Source: Burkholderiaceae bacterium (lineage in GTDB: Bacteria; Pseudomonadota; Gammaproteobacteria; Burkholderiales; WYBJ01). From it: a stretch of DNA of 36,960 nt. The position numbers and the translations under genes are program-made. The DNA lies in NCBI GenBank assembly GCA_011525945.1, contig WYBJ01000182.1, positions 1 to 36,960 of the forward strand, given 5' to 3'. This document shows, piece after piece, positions 1-9,400 of the stretch (its first letter is position 1; each line of letters starts with the position of its first letter). Under the pieces are notes generated by a model. The model was not told the DNA's origin and ran no database searches. It saw only the letters and a program-made list of their open reading frames with translations.

Positions 1-1
1 C

Positions 2-388
2 GATCCGGGTTTTCACGAGCGCGCGCGAGCGGGCGACATCATCGTGGCGGGCCGCAGGTTCGGCATGGGCCCGAAGATGAACGGCTACATCGCGATGCAG
101 GCGCTCGGTCTGGGGCTGGTGTGCGAATCGATGCCTTACCTCGCCTATCGCGCTGCGATCGGCTGCGGTGTGCGTGTGCTGACCGACTGCACGGACGTGA
201 CCGAGGCGTGCGCGACGGGCGACGCGCTCGAGGTCGATTTTGCCCAAGGGCTTTTCGTCAATCGCACGCGCACCCTGGAGTTACGTTTCCCGCCGCTACC
301 CGCAGCGCTGCAGGAGATTGTCGCGGTGGGCGGCAACGTGGGCTGGCTCGCGGATTGGTGGCACAGGCAGACAGTCGCGCGCGCATGA
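2..388 (+). CDS. LeuD-like dehydratase small subunit (swivel domain), 5'-truncated
   Basis: The frame is open to the left edge, so only the last 128 residues are present. The fragment begins DPGFHERARAGDIIVAGRRFG, which matches the 'DP-F-x-GDIIVAG-x-FG' entry into the swivelling beta/alpha domain of 3-isopropylmalate dehydratase and aconitase-type small subunits. Such subunits pair with a separate [4Fe-4S] large subunit to hydrate or dehydrate hydroxy-acids; that partner would lie upstream and is not in view. In true LeuD the loop after this entry is GSSREHA, which binds substrate. Here it is GPKMNGYIAMQAL, so the substrate is probably not isopropylmalate. The end, with FPPLPAALQEIVAVGG, looks complete. 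It is 28 bp from the next gene on the same strand, suggesting co-transcription with a solute-binding protein for an organic acid. The family call is fairly firm; the substrate is unknown. Confidence 0.72.
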   Translation, partial: DPGFHERARAGDIIVAGRRFGMGPKMNGYIAMQALGLGLVCESMPYLAYRAAIGCGVRVLTDCTDVTEACATGDALEVDFAQGLFVNRTRTLELRFPPLPAALQEIVAVGGNVGWLADWWHRQTVARA

Positions 389-416
389 ATCCGGCGCGGC
401 ATAGGGGGCGGTCGCG

Positions 417-1373
417 ATGATCCGTTTTGTCACTTCCTTTGCATTGCTGTTTGTCATAGTTGCCAACGCGGATGCAGCGTGGCCCGAGCGGCCGGTGCGT
501 TTGATCGTGCCTTACTCCGCCGGCGGTTCGACCGACACGGTCGCGCGTCTGGTGGGCGCGCGCTTGAGCGAGCGCCTGGGCGAGCAGGTCGTGGTGGACA
601 ATCGCACCGGCGGGGGCACTCTCATCGGCACCGCGATTGCCGCACGCGCGAGCGCCGACGGCTATACGCTGCTGATGGCAACCCCGCCGCTCACGGTGAA
701 TCCGTCGCTTTATTCGAAGGTGCCCTACGATCTGCGCCGGGACTTCGTCGCCATCACCAACATCGCGGCATCGAGCAACCTGCTGGTGGTACACCCGACG
801 CTCGCCGCGACCTCGACCCGGGGACTGATCGCGTTGTTGAAAGCCAATCCGAACAAGTACAACTACGGCTCGAGCGGGATCGGCGGGGCGGGTCATCTCG
901 CGATGGCGCTATTCGAGAATATGGCCGGCGTGGATGCGGTCCACGTGCCCTACAAGGGCGGCGCACCGGCGGTCGCCGACCTGGTCGCGGGGCGGCTCTC
1001 GCTCATGATGGCCAATCTGACCACCGCGCAGCCGCACATCCGTTCCGGGCGCCTGCGCGCACTGGCCGTCGGCACGAAAGCGCGCACGGCGCTTTTTCCG
1101 GAGTTGCCGACCATCGCAGAATCGGGCGTGCCGGGTTACGAGGCCAACAACTGGAACGGTGTTGTCGCACCCGCCGGCACGCCGCGCGCCGTGATCGAGC
1201 GGCTCCAGCACGAAATCAGCGGCATCGTAAAGGATACTGCGCTCGCCGAGCGTCTGGGCGCGGCGGGCCTCGATCCGATCGGCGACACATCCGAGGAATT
1301 CGCCCGCTATCTCGCCGCCGAGGCGGATAAGTGGGGCAAGCTGGTGAAGGCGGCACAGATCCGCGCCGAGTGA
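417..1373 (+). CDS. Bug/TctC-family tripartite tricarboxylate transporter substrate-binding protein
   Basis: This 318-residue protein has a clear Sec signal peptide (MIRFVTSFALLFVIVANADA, cleavage probably just before AWPERPVR). The mature start 'WPERPVRLIVPYSAGGSTD' is the hallmark of Bug proteins, whose first loop together with the GTGG-type segment (here NRTGGGTLIGT) clamps a carboxylate. Further family segments are VHVPYKGGAPAVADLVAGR and PELPTIAESGVPGYEANNW. Length is normal for the family. It is a periplasmic receptor; some members work with TctA/TctB membrane subunits and many are orphans. No TctA/B is seen here. ATG at 417 follows a purine-rich GGGGCGG and lies 28 bp after the LeuD-like gene, so both probably serve uptake and catabolism of one organic acid. 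Large Bug families are typical of Betaproteobacteria. The ligand cannot be read from sequence. Confidence 0.93.
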   Translation: MIRFVTSFALLFVIVANADAAWPERPVRLIVPYSAGGSTDTVARLVGARLSERLGEQVVVDNRTGGGTLIGTAIAARASADGYTLLMATPPLTVNPSLYSKVPYDLRRDFVAITNIAASSNLLVVHPTLAATSTRGLIALLKANPNKYNYGSSGIGGAGHLAMALFENMAGVDAVHVPYKGGAPAVADLVAGRLSLMMANLTTAQPHIRSGRLRALAVGTKARTALFPELPTIAESGVPGYEANNWNGVVAPAGTPRAVIERLQHEISGIVKDTALAERLGAAGLDPIGDTSEEFARYLAAEADKWGKLVKAAQIRAE

Positions 1374-1623
1374 CGGCGCATATCACGGCCGCGCAATCGC
1401 GGCGGCTGGCGGGACGCGATCGCCGGCCATGCCGGCAGCACGCATCGGTGCGCGGTACGACCCGACGCCACGAGCGGCCGTGCGCCGGGCGCACCTCCCG
1501 GGCAATCCATCGCCGCGCGCGCGCCGGATCATGATGCATAATGTCGCCCGCAAGCTGGGAGCCGTACTCGCGGCTGCGTGGCGACAGAGGAACTACTGCG
1601 CGGCCGGGAGCGTCCGGGCGTCG

Positions 1624-2583
1624 ATGAAAATCGCGATGGCTATGATGGATGAACCAATATCCGCCCACGGTTCGCGTCATTCCGGGGTGGGCGCTGCAAT
1701 CGGGCGCTTGAGCGTTACGCTGATCCTGGCCGCAGCCGCCGGCTACGCTGCCGGCGCCGAATTCGATTGCATCATCGAGCCCAAGCAGGTTATCGAGTTG
1801 CGCAGTCCGCTCGAAGGACTGATCGACCGCGTCAACGTCGATCGGGGCGATTTCGTCAAGAAGGGTCAGGAGGTGGCGGTGCTCGATACGTCGGTCGAGC
1901 AGATCCAGGCCGCGATCGCCAAGCAGCGTTCGCAGATGGAAGGCGCGGTGACCGCCGGCAAGGCGCGTGTGCAGTTCAGCGCCAGCAAAGCGCAGCGCAT
2001 CGAGGAATTGCATCGCGACAAGTTCATGTCCGCCCAGGCGCGTGACGAGGCGGCCACGGAGAAGGCGCTGGCGGAAGCCGAGCTGAAGGATGCGTCGGAC
2101 AACCGTTTGCTCGCAAAGCTCGAATACCAGCGCCAGCAGGAGATCATCCGCCTCAAGACGATCCGCAGCCCGATCGATGGTGTCGTCACCGAGCGTATTC
2201 TGCATCCGGGCGAGTTCGCCGAGGCGGGCGTGGGCAGAAAGCCGCTCATGAAACTCGCCGAGATCGACGTGCTGCATGTCGAGGTCCTTCTGCCCGTCGA
2301 GGCCTACGGCAAGGTGCAACGCGGCCAGTCGGTCGAAGTGCTGCCCGAGGTCCCCGCCGGAGCGCATTTACGCGCGACCGTGAAGGTGGTCGATACCGTG
2401 CTCGACGCCGCGAGCGGCACGTTCGGCGTCCGGCTCGAATTGCCGAACAAGGAGCGTAAGATTCCGGCCGGAATACGCTGCAAGGCAAGCTTCCCAAGCA
2501 TCGTTGCCGGCGAGCGGCGCGTGCCGCCGCCCGCCGTGCCACCACCGGCGAAAGGAGCGGCGCAGTCGCGTCCGGCGCGCTAG
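1624..2583 (+). CDS. HlyD / RND-type periplasmic adaptor (membrane fusion) protein
   Basis: This is 319 residues if the ATG at 1624 is used (MKIAMAMMDEPIS). The frame stays open upstream to 1429, but that extension is Arg/Pro-rich and looks non-coding; nearby ATGs at 1636, 1642 and 1645 are alternatives. A hydrophobic stretch (LSVTLILAAAAGYAAGA) is a signal peptide or anchor. It leads to a split biotinyl-lipoyl domain: first half VIELRSPLEGLIDRVNVDRG with GDFVKKGQEVAVLD, second half IRSPIDGVVTERILHPGEF. Between them is a charged alpha-hairpin of about 90 residues rich in Ala, Glu, Lys and Gln. A beta-barrel part follows (LHVEVLLPVEAYGKVQRGQ). The C-terminal tail is Pro/Ala-rich. Such proteins bridge an inner-membrane exporter and an outer-membrane channel, but neither partner is in the window. 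Position upstream of a giant surface protein hints at export, without proof. About 250 bp before the start hold no other convincing gene. Confidence 0.86.
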   Translation: MKIAMAMMDEPISAHGSRHSGVGAAIGRLSVTLILAAAAGYAAGAEFDCIIEPKQVIELRSPLEGLIDRVNVDRGDFVKKGQEVAVLDTSVEQIQAAIAKQRSQMEGAVTAGKARVQFSASKAQRIEELHRDKFMSAQARDEAATEKALAEAELKDASDNRLLAKLEYQRQQEIIRLKTIRSPIDGVVTERILHPGEFAEAGVGRKPLMKLAEIDVLHVEVLLPVEAYGKVQRGQSVEVLPEVPAGAHLRATVKVVDTVLDAASGTFGVRLELPNKERKIPAGIRCKASFPSIVAGERRVPPPAVPPPAKGAAQSRPAR

Positions 2584-2713
2584 GGTTCGCTGCTAGGCCG
2601 ATTGCGGCGAGCGGAAACTTGCAATCGCGAAGTACACTCGGCTAGCAGGCGGCACGCGCGCTCCGGCCCGGAGTGCGCAAGTTTGTTCGATTCTTACCTG
2701 GAAGGGAGAAGAC

Positions 2714-3022
2714 ATGGCAAAGGCACCGGAAACAACGGAGAAGGAAGCGGCAGCGCGCGCGGAACCGAGCGGCGCGCGCGTGAGCTGGAATACCAGTCAC
2801 CTGAAGAGCTCGTATTGCAACGTTGCGAACGCGACCAGCACGCGCGAGGAAGTCGTGCTGAACTTCGGGGTGAACCAGAACTGGGATCGCGGCGCCGGCG
2901 AGTTCGAGGTTCAACTCGAGCACCGCATCATCCTGAGCCCCTTTGCCGCCAAGCGCCTGAGCGATCTGCTCGCGCGCCTCATCAAGGAATACGAGACGCG
3001 CTACGGGCAGCTCAACGGCTGA
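2714..3022 (+). CDS. DUF3467-like small protein
   Basis: This is a 102-residue soluble protein with no signal peptide or membrane segment. After a charged Ala/Glu-rich leader of about 25 residues comes the core: VSWNTSHLKSSYCNVANATS, TREEVVLNFG, and the C-terminal helix region RIILSPFAAKRLSDLLARL followed by YETRYGQL. The pattern 'W-x-S-x-x-SxYxNxx-x-x-x-TxEEVxLxFG ... RIxLSPxxAKRL' is what I know of the DUF3467 family, whose function is unknown. The start is well supported: GGGAG lies 8 bp before the ATG (2703-2708 region). It stands alone, 130 bp after the HlyD-type gene and followed at once by a strong hairpin, so it may be transcribed separately or as the last gene of a short operon. Conservation next to large surface proteins would be a useful clue, but I cannot test it. 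Confidence 0.83.
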   Translation: MAKAPETTEKEAAARAEPSGARVSWNTSHLKSSYCNVANATSTREEVVLNFGVNQNWDRGAGEFEVQLEHRIILSPFAAKRLSDLLARLIKEYETRYGQLNG

Positions 3023-3029
3023 TCCGCCG

Positions 3030-3058
3030 CGCCTGCCCCGGGCGGGCCGGGGCAGGCG
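3030..3058 (+). terminator. GC-rich hairpin after the DUF3467-like gene
   Basis: An 11-bp perfect stem (arms 3030-3040 and 3048-3058, core GCCTGCCCCG / CGGGGCAGGC) with a 7-nt loop starts 8 bp after the stop codon at 3022. No run of T follows, so it is not a textbook intrinsic terminator. Its position and strength still suggest a transcript end or an RNA-stabilising stem that separates this gene from the giant gene downstream. Confidence 0.55.
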
Positions 3059-3432
3059 GCTGGAGCTGACCCCATCCCGACTCCCACACACGAAGCTGCC
3101 CGCATCAGCGGCCAAATTCCCGCGAAGAATCACACGGTCTCCTCGGCGATTACGTACCGGCGGATGCAAGCACTTGTCGCCTTGCGACGACGATGGCATC
3201 GGCCACGCCCACCGCATCCCGGCTATGCCGTGTTCTTGCCCACGCGGTGGCACGATGCGACCTTGGTACCGTCAAGAGGCGCAAGCACACTCATTTCTTC
3301 CGCGACCAAAGTCGAATGCTTCGTTCATAAGCGGTAATTCGTAACACTCTCGCGACGAGTTCGCTTGAAGCGACGCGATCAGCGTGCTAGCTTGAAAAAA
3401 AAGCAGTGAAACGCTCGACGGGGGATTGAGCC
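3059..3432 (+). promoter_or_regulatory. Leader / promoter region of the giant gene
   Basis: About 370 bp without a credible gene. It is less GC-rich towards its 3' end (an A-run at 3395-3402), as expected of a promoter region. A 13-bp perfect inverted repeat TCGCTTgAAGCGA (3361-3373) could be an operator. It overlaps a possible -35 TTGAAG (3365-3370), with a weak -10 TAGCTT 17 bp further on (3388-3393). Shine-Dalgarno GGGGGA (3420-3425) lies 7 bp before the ATG at 3433 and fixes that start. The promoter boxes are only suggestive. Confidence 0.35.
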
Positions 3433-6400
3433 ATGAAGACGTGCGTCGTTCGTTCGCGCCCGGTTTTCGGCCATGTCGCAGGCGCGTGTTCTGCGATTGC
3501 AGCAGCGGTAGAGCGCGCATTCAACCCCATCGACCGAAGTCCCCGCACACCGGCTTACGCGGGCAGTCGCTTCGAGTTCGAGCAACTCGAGCAGCGCTTG
3601 CTGTTGTCGGCCGACCTGCCGGCAACTGTTGCCGCAGCCGCCGGCGCATCGAGCAGCCTCGCCTCGACGCCTTTGGCCGAGGATGCGCCGCCTGCATCGC
3701 CATCGATAGACTTGTCTGCGTCCGCGGCGAGCTTTCCATCGGACGCGGCTCGACCAAGCGCCTACTTCGATATCGGGCCATCGCGCTCGGCGCTCGACGC
3801 CACGCTGCGCGTCGCCGCGGTCGGCGAGACGCACGTTCTGCAGTGGCTCGACAACGATTCGGGCGCCGTGCTCGGTATGCAGCCGCTCGAGCGCGATGTC
3901 CATGTCAGCGTCAGCGGCAGCGACCTCGACGACACGCTCGTGATCGACATCGACCCCGGGTACACGCTGCACCGGATCACGGTCGCGTTCGACGGCGGCA
4001 AGGGGGACGACAAGCTTACGGGACCGCGGGGCGATACCGACTGGCTCATCACCGGGGCGGATGCCGGCTCGGCTGGCGCGGTGCGCTTCAGCGGTGTCGA
4101 GTACCTGCAAGGTGCGGCGGATAATGAGGACACGTTCACGATCCTCCACGGCGGCAGCATCAGCGGCCTCGTCGACGGCGGCACGGGCGGCTTCGACAGC
4201 CTGGTGCTCGCCGGCGGCTCGTTCGCCTCGGTCGTCTACAACGCGATCAGTGCAAGCGCGGGTACGATCGAGCGCGATGGCGACCTGCTTTCCTACGCGG
4301 GGCTCGAGCCGATTTTCGACAACCTGTCGGCGACCGACCGCGTCATCCGTACCAGCGATCTGACCGACAACGCGCTTCTCACCGACCTCGGCGCGCAGCT
4401 CTCGCTGGCGAGCACGGACGCGATTCCCACCTTCGAGAGCATCACCTTTGCCAAGCCCACGAACTCGCTCACCATCAACCTCGGCGCCGATCTCGGCATT
4501 CCGATCGTCTCCGACACCGATCGGCTCGAGATCCAGGCCCTCACCCTGAACGCGGATCTCATCGTCAACGGCGAGGGCGGCAAGGATGAGGTGACGATCA
4601 CGGGCAGCATGGCGTTAAGCGGCAATCCGCTCACCATCAACGCCGAAACCATCGCGGTCGATCCGGGTGTTGCGGTAAGTGCAGGTGATATCACCTTCAA
4701 CGCGACAGCGGCGCTCGGAACCGTGGCGACACCCGATACGCTGCCGCTGGCGGACGTCGCCGCGGCGATTCGCATCAACGGCGCCAGTCTCGATGGCGAC
4801 GATATCGTGCTCGCGGCAGCCGCGTCGCTGGTGTCGAGCGTCACCAATCCGCTGCCGATCATTCCGGCGGCTACGCTCGCGGCCAACGTATCGGCCGAGG
4901 TCGCGGTCACGGGCAATGCCAGCATCGACGCGACCGGAGCGTTCAGCGCCAACGCGAGCGCGAACGTGGATGCGACCGTGCTCGCCAACGCCGCCGTCAT
5001 ACCGACCGGCGACGAGGTCGCGGTGGCCGCGCCTGTCATCAACAACACGGCGCGCAGTCATCTCTCCGACAATACGTCGCTGGCTGCTGGCGGTGCGGTT
5101 GCACTGGCCGCGGCCACGAATACGGTGGTCGCCTCGACCGCGGACGGCATCGCCGCGGTCGCGACCGTGGGTACGACGGTCGCGAGCCCCGTCGTCGTCG
5201 TTACGACCGAGGCATTCATCGACGATGCGGCAGACGTCACGCAGGCGGACAGCATCGATCTGACCGCGGCGGCAAGCGGCACGATCACGACCACGGCGAA
5301 CTCCACCCCGGCGGGTGCTGCGGGCAATCCCGACATCCTCGCCGATCTGGACATCGCCACCGCGGCCGGGCCGCAGACCGACGCGGCCGCCATCGCGGTC
5401 ACGATCCTCACCAGCACCACGCGCGCGTTTATCGATACGACCGGCGCGCTGAGCTCCGCCGCCGCGGTCTCGCTGCTTGCTTCTTCCGCCTTCGACGTAT
5501 CGACGCTCGCCAATGCGACACCGACCGTGAGCGCGGACAACAACGGCTTCGCGGTCGCGGTCAACTTCACGCAGATCGTCGACGAGGCATTCGTCGACGG
5601 TACCCCCACGATCGATGCACCGGCGCTCGACATCCGCACCGGCGGCGGCAGCACCCTGACCGCGTTGTCGCGCTCGGGTGCGGCTGGGACCAACACCAAC
5701 CCGGGCATCGCCGCGGGGTCGCTTGCGCTCAATACCAATGCACCGGCGGTGGGTCCGGTCCAGGGCAACCTGAGCCATGCCTACATCGGCGCGGGTGCGG
5801 TGCTGACGCTCAGCGGCACGACCGACGTGAACATCGCGGCTGCCAACACCACGGTGGTCGATGTCAGTGCGGAGCCGCAAGGTGCCGCGTCGATCGCCGA
5901 GGCGCTCGGTGTCGGGCGTTCGGTGGCGGCGAATATTTCCGCTTACGTCACGGTTGCCTCCATCGATGCGGGCGCAAGCATCAGTGGCGCGCGTAACCTG
6001 AGCGTTACGGCCGACGGTAACCAGACCGTGCTCGTTTCCGCGCTCGCCGGCGCCCTGGCAGGTGTAGACGCGAGCGCACAGACGATTGCCGCTTCGCTGA
6101 GCGCAAACGCAAGCAACGTGCTGGTCGATGCAGCAGCGGCGATGGTGCTCGCTGGCACGTTCACCGCGCGCGCCACTCATCGCGCCACCAACGTCATTCG
6201 GGCGAGCAGCGATGCGGCCGCCGCGCAAAGCGCGGATCCGGCGGCTGCGCTCGCGCTTCCGATCGCGGCCAACGTTTCCAACGATACGGCGAGCGCCACC
6301 GTGGCGGGCAATGTCACCGCCGCGGGCACGATCGCAATCTCCGCCGACACGGACGTGGAGAACGAAGCCGAGAGTGTCGCCGGCGTCCAGGGCGCGGATC

Positions 6401-9400
6401 CGGACGACTCCTCGGCCGCGGAGCTCGTCGCCGACGAGATCGCGTTTCTGGCCGATCGGGGCAATCTCGCTTTCGGCGGCACTGCCGTGCCGCCCACGAC
6501 CGATCCCGACGTCGATACGGTGAACCTCGCCGAGCTGCTGGGGAACAGGACCCAGGGCAAGGCGGCGGCTCTTGCTGCAAACCTGTCGGCGGCGCTGGCG
6601 GGCGCTGCTGTCACCGATACGGCGACGCTGGTCTCGACCGGCGGCGCGTTGAGCGTGACGGCGACGAGCGACGTCGATGCCAATGCGCTCGCCAGTGCGA
6701 GTGCGGTGCTGAACCTCGTCGGCATCGCGGCCGGCATCGGCCTCAACGTCCAGCAAGCCGACACGATCGCCTCGATCTCGGGCGATGCCACGGCCAACGG
6801 CATCGAAGTACGCGCCGACATGTCGGGCGACGGCGTCCATCGCCTGCAGGCCGATGCCACCTCGGGCACCGGCATTCAGATCGCCGGTGTGGCGGGCGCG
6901 GCGGCAGGAACATTCTCACTCGGTCGCAGCAACGCCTTCATCGGCGACGGCGCCAGTCTCACGCTCGGCGCCGGTACCGATCTCCTCGTCGAGGCCGATG
7001 CCGCGGTCGTCAATCTCGCCAATGCCGAGCCACTGGTCGATGCGGGCACGACCGCCGGCGTGGGGGCGTCGTTCGAATTGAACGCGAGCACGTTCGCCAC
7101 GGTGGCCGAAATTCAGGACGCCGCCATCGCGGGAGCCGACGACGTGTCGGTGCTGGCGAACGGCACCTACACCGCGACCGCGTTTGCCGCCGCCGGTGTG
7201 GCAGCCGATCTCGGTATCGGCGCGGCCGTCGCGGCACTGATCAGCGACACCAGCACGACCGCGAATATCACCAACAGCACCACCCCGGCCACGATCACCG
7301 GCGATCTCACGGTGGCGGCGAACCACGTGGCGAATGCCACGCACTCGGGGGACGCCAGCAGCAACGCCGCCGACATCAGCGCGGGTGCTGCCATCGCGTT
7401 CGGCGTGATGCAGGGCGGCGCGCGCGCTTTCGCGGGCAACAGCATGGATGTCGCCGGTGCGGTCAGCGTCAGCGCGCTCACCGACAGCTTCATGGACGCC
7501 GATGCGATCGCCAGCTCGGCGGGTGTGGAGAGCGACGATCTACTGCTGGAAGTCAAGCTCGACTTGGTATTGGACGAAGCGTTCAAAGCGCTGCGACCGG
7601 CGTTCGCAGTCGATCCGGTCAGCGCGGTCGACGGCACCGCCAACACCATCACCATCGCGGGCCATGGGCTCGCGACGGGCGACTCGCTGCTGTACTCGAT
7701 TGGCGGCGACGACGAGGCGATCGGCGGGCTTGCCGATGGCTCGACCTATTTCGTGCGCGTCATCGACGCCGACACGATCCGCTTGCATCTCACGCGTGCG
7801 GATGCGGCAAACGGCGTCAACGCGATCGACCTCGCGCCCGCATCCGACGCGGACAATGCGCACGTGTTCCAGCCGAGCGTGCCGGTGGCGGTGGGCGATC
7901 TCATCAGCGCCGGGCGGCTCGGCACGGGCGATGGCGCGGTGGGTGCCGCCGCCGCGGCCGCGGCCAACCTGGATTTCACTTCGGCGCTGGCGGGCATCAG
8001 CACGGGCGCCGACATCGCCTCCGATGGAGCGGTCAGTGTCACGGCCACCATGGATAGCGACGCGGACGCGTTCGCCACGGCGCAGGCGGTCGATTCATCG
8101 GTGGCGCTCGGGGTTGCGGCCGCGGCCAACATCACGAGCCAGAGCAACCAGGCGTTCATCGCCGGCACGGTCTCGGCGCCTCAGATCGAAGTACAGGCGC
8201 TGCTCGGCGACAACGGGGCGGCCGATTTCACCGCGCAAGCGATCTCGGGCGGGGGCGATGACGCCAATCTAGGCGTGGCGGGCGCCTTTGCGGTGAACCT
8301 GAGCGCGCCGTTGCTGCCGCTCGATCCCATCGTCATACCGATACCGGCGTTGCCGACCCTGCCGGCGATCCCCGCGGTACCGGGACTACCCCCGTTGCCG
8401 CCGCTGACGCTGCCGGCGATTCCGGCGCTGCCCGACATTCCGGTACCGACCGGCGGCGAACAGGCCGCCGTCATCCAGGACGGCGCGCAGTTGACGCTCA
8501 CCGGCGGGGGCGATCTGCTGGTGCGCTCGGACTACATCGGCAACTACACCGCCACCACCAGCGCCACGCCGCAGGCGAGCGCCATCGTCGGTGTGGGGCC
8601 GTCGGTGTCGGCGAATGCGATCACGCAGCGCTCGCTGGCCGAAATCCAGGACGCGGTGATCACCGGGACGGTGGTCGCCGGCGACGATCGCAGCGATATC
8701 CAGGTGCTCGCGACGGGCGATTACGCGGCCACGGCGACAGCGACCGCGGGCGCTTCGAACGCGGTCAATCTGCCCGCGGCGGTGGCGCTCAACTACAACG
8801 ATCTCAACACGGTCGCGCGCGCCCTCAACACGGCCGGCCAATCGGCCATCAGCGGCAATCTCACGATCGCTGCCGACCACGATGCGCTCACCACCCATTC
8901 CGCTAATAGCGATAGCGGCGTCGGCGGCACGGCCAGTGTGGGCGCTGCCATTGCGATGGGTTATGTGCTGGGCGGGGCCGAAGCGTCGAGCGCGATGCGC
9001 ATCGACGTGCCAACGGGCAGCGTGAGCATCCTTGCCGGCAACGTGAGCTTCCTTGACGCCGATGCCTTGTCGGGCCAGAGCGGCGCGGTCGCGGATCCGG
9101 CCGGCGATGTGGTCACCGAACAGATCGAGGCGCAGATCGAGGGCCTGCTCGCGCTCGCCGGCCAGGGCGAGATTCCGGAAGACGTGATCCGCATCCTGCA
9201 GCGCGCCAGCGCCGAGACCGCGGACGGCCCGATCGGCGCGGCCGCCGCGGCTGCGATGAATCTCGACTTCGGCTATTCCGAGGCGGCGCTGGGGGCCGGC
9301 GGCGTGCTCGACACCGGCAGCGCACCGCTGGTGGCGGCCACCGGCGACATGGATGCGGACGCCCTTGCCAGCGCGCAGACGGTCGATGCGGCTTCCGGCG

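Noticed and set aside
1429..1623. Extended N-terminus for the HlyD-type adaptor
   Set aside because: The extra 65 residues are Arg/Pro-rich without family match, and a hydrophobic signal follows the later ATG cluster.
3194..3208. Possible sigma-54 site (TGGCAT with GG-N10-GC spacing) upstream of the giant gene
   Set aside because: The -24 half is good but the -12 half (acGCc) is poor and such spacing is frequent by chance at this GC content. It is attractive only because some PEP-CTERM genes are sigma-54 dependent.
3248..3265. TGGCAC followed by TTGG, another sigma-54-like candidate
   Set aside because: The spacing between the GG and the second half is wrong.
4615..6840. Another long minus-strand frame (741 codons) within the giant gene
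   Set aside because: Same cause; the translation is Arg/Asp/Gly low-complexity and mirrors the sense codon bias.
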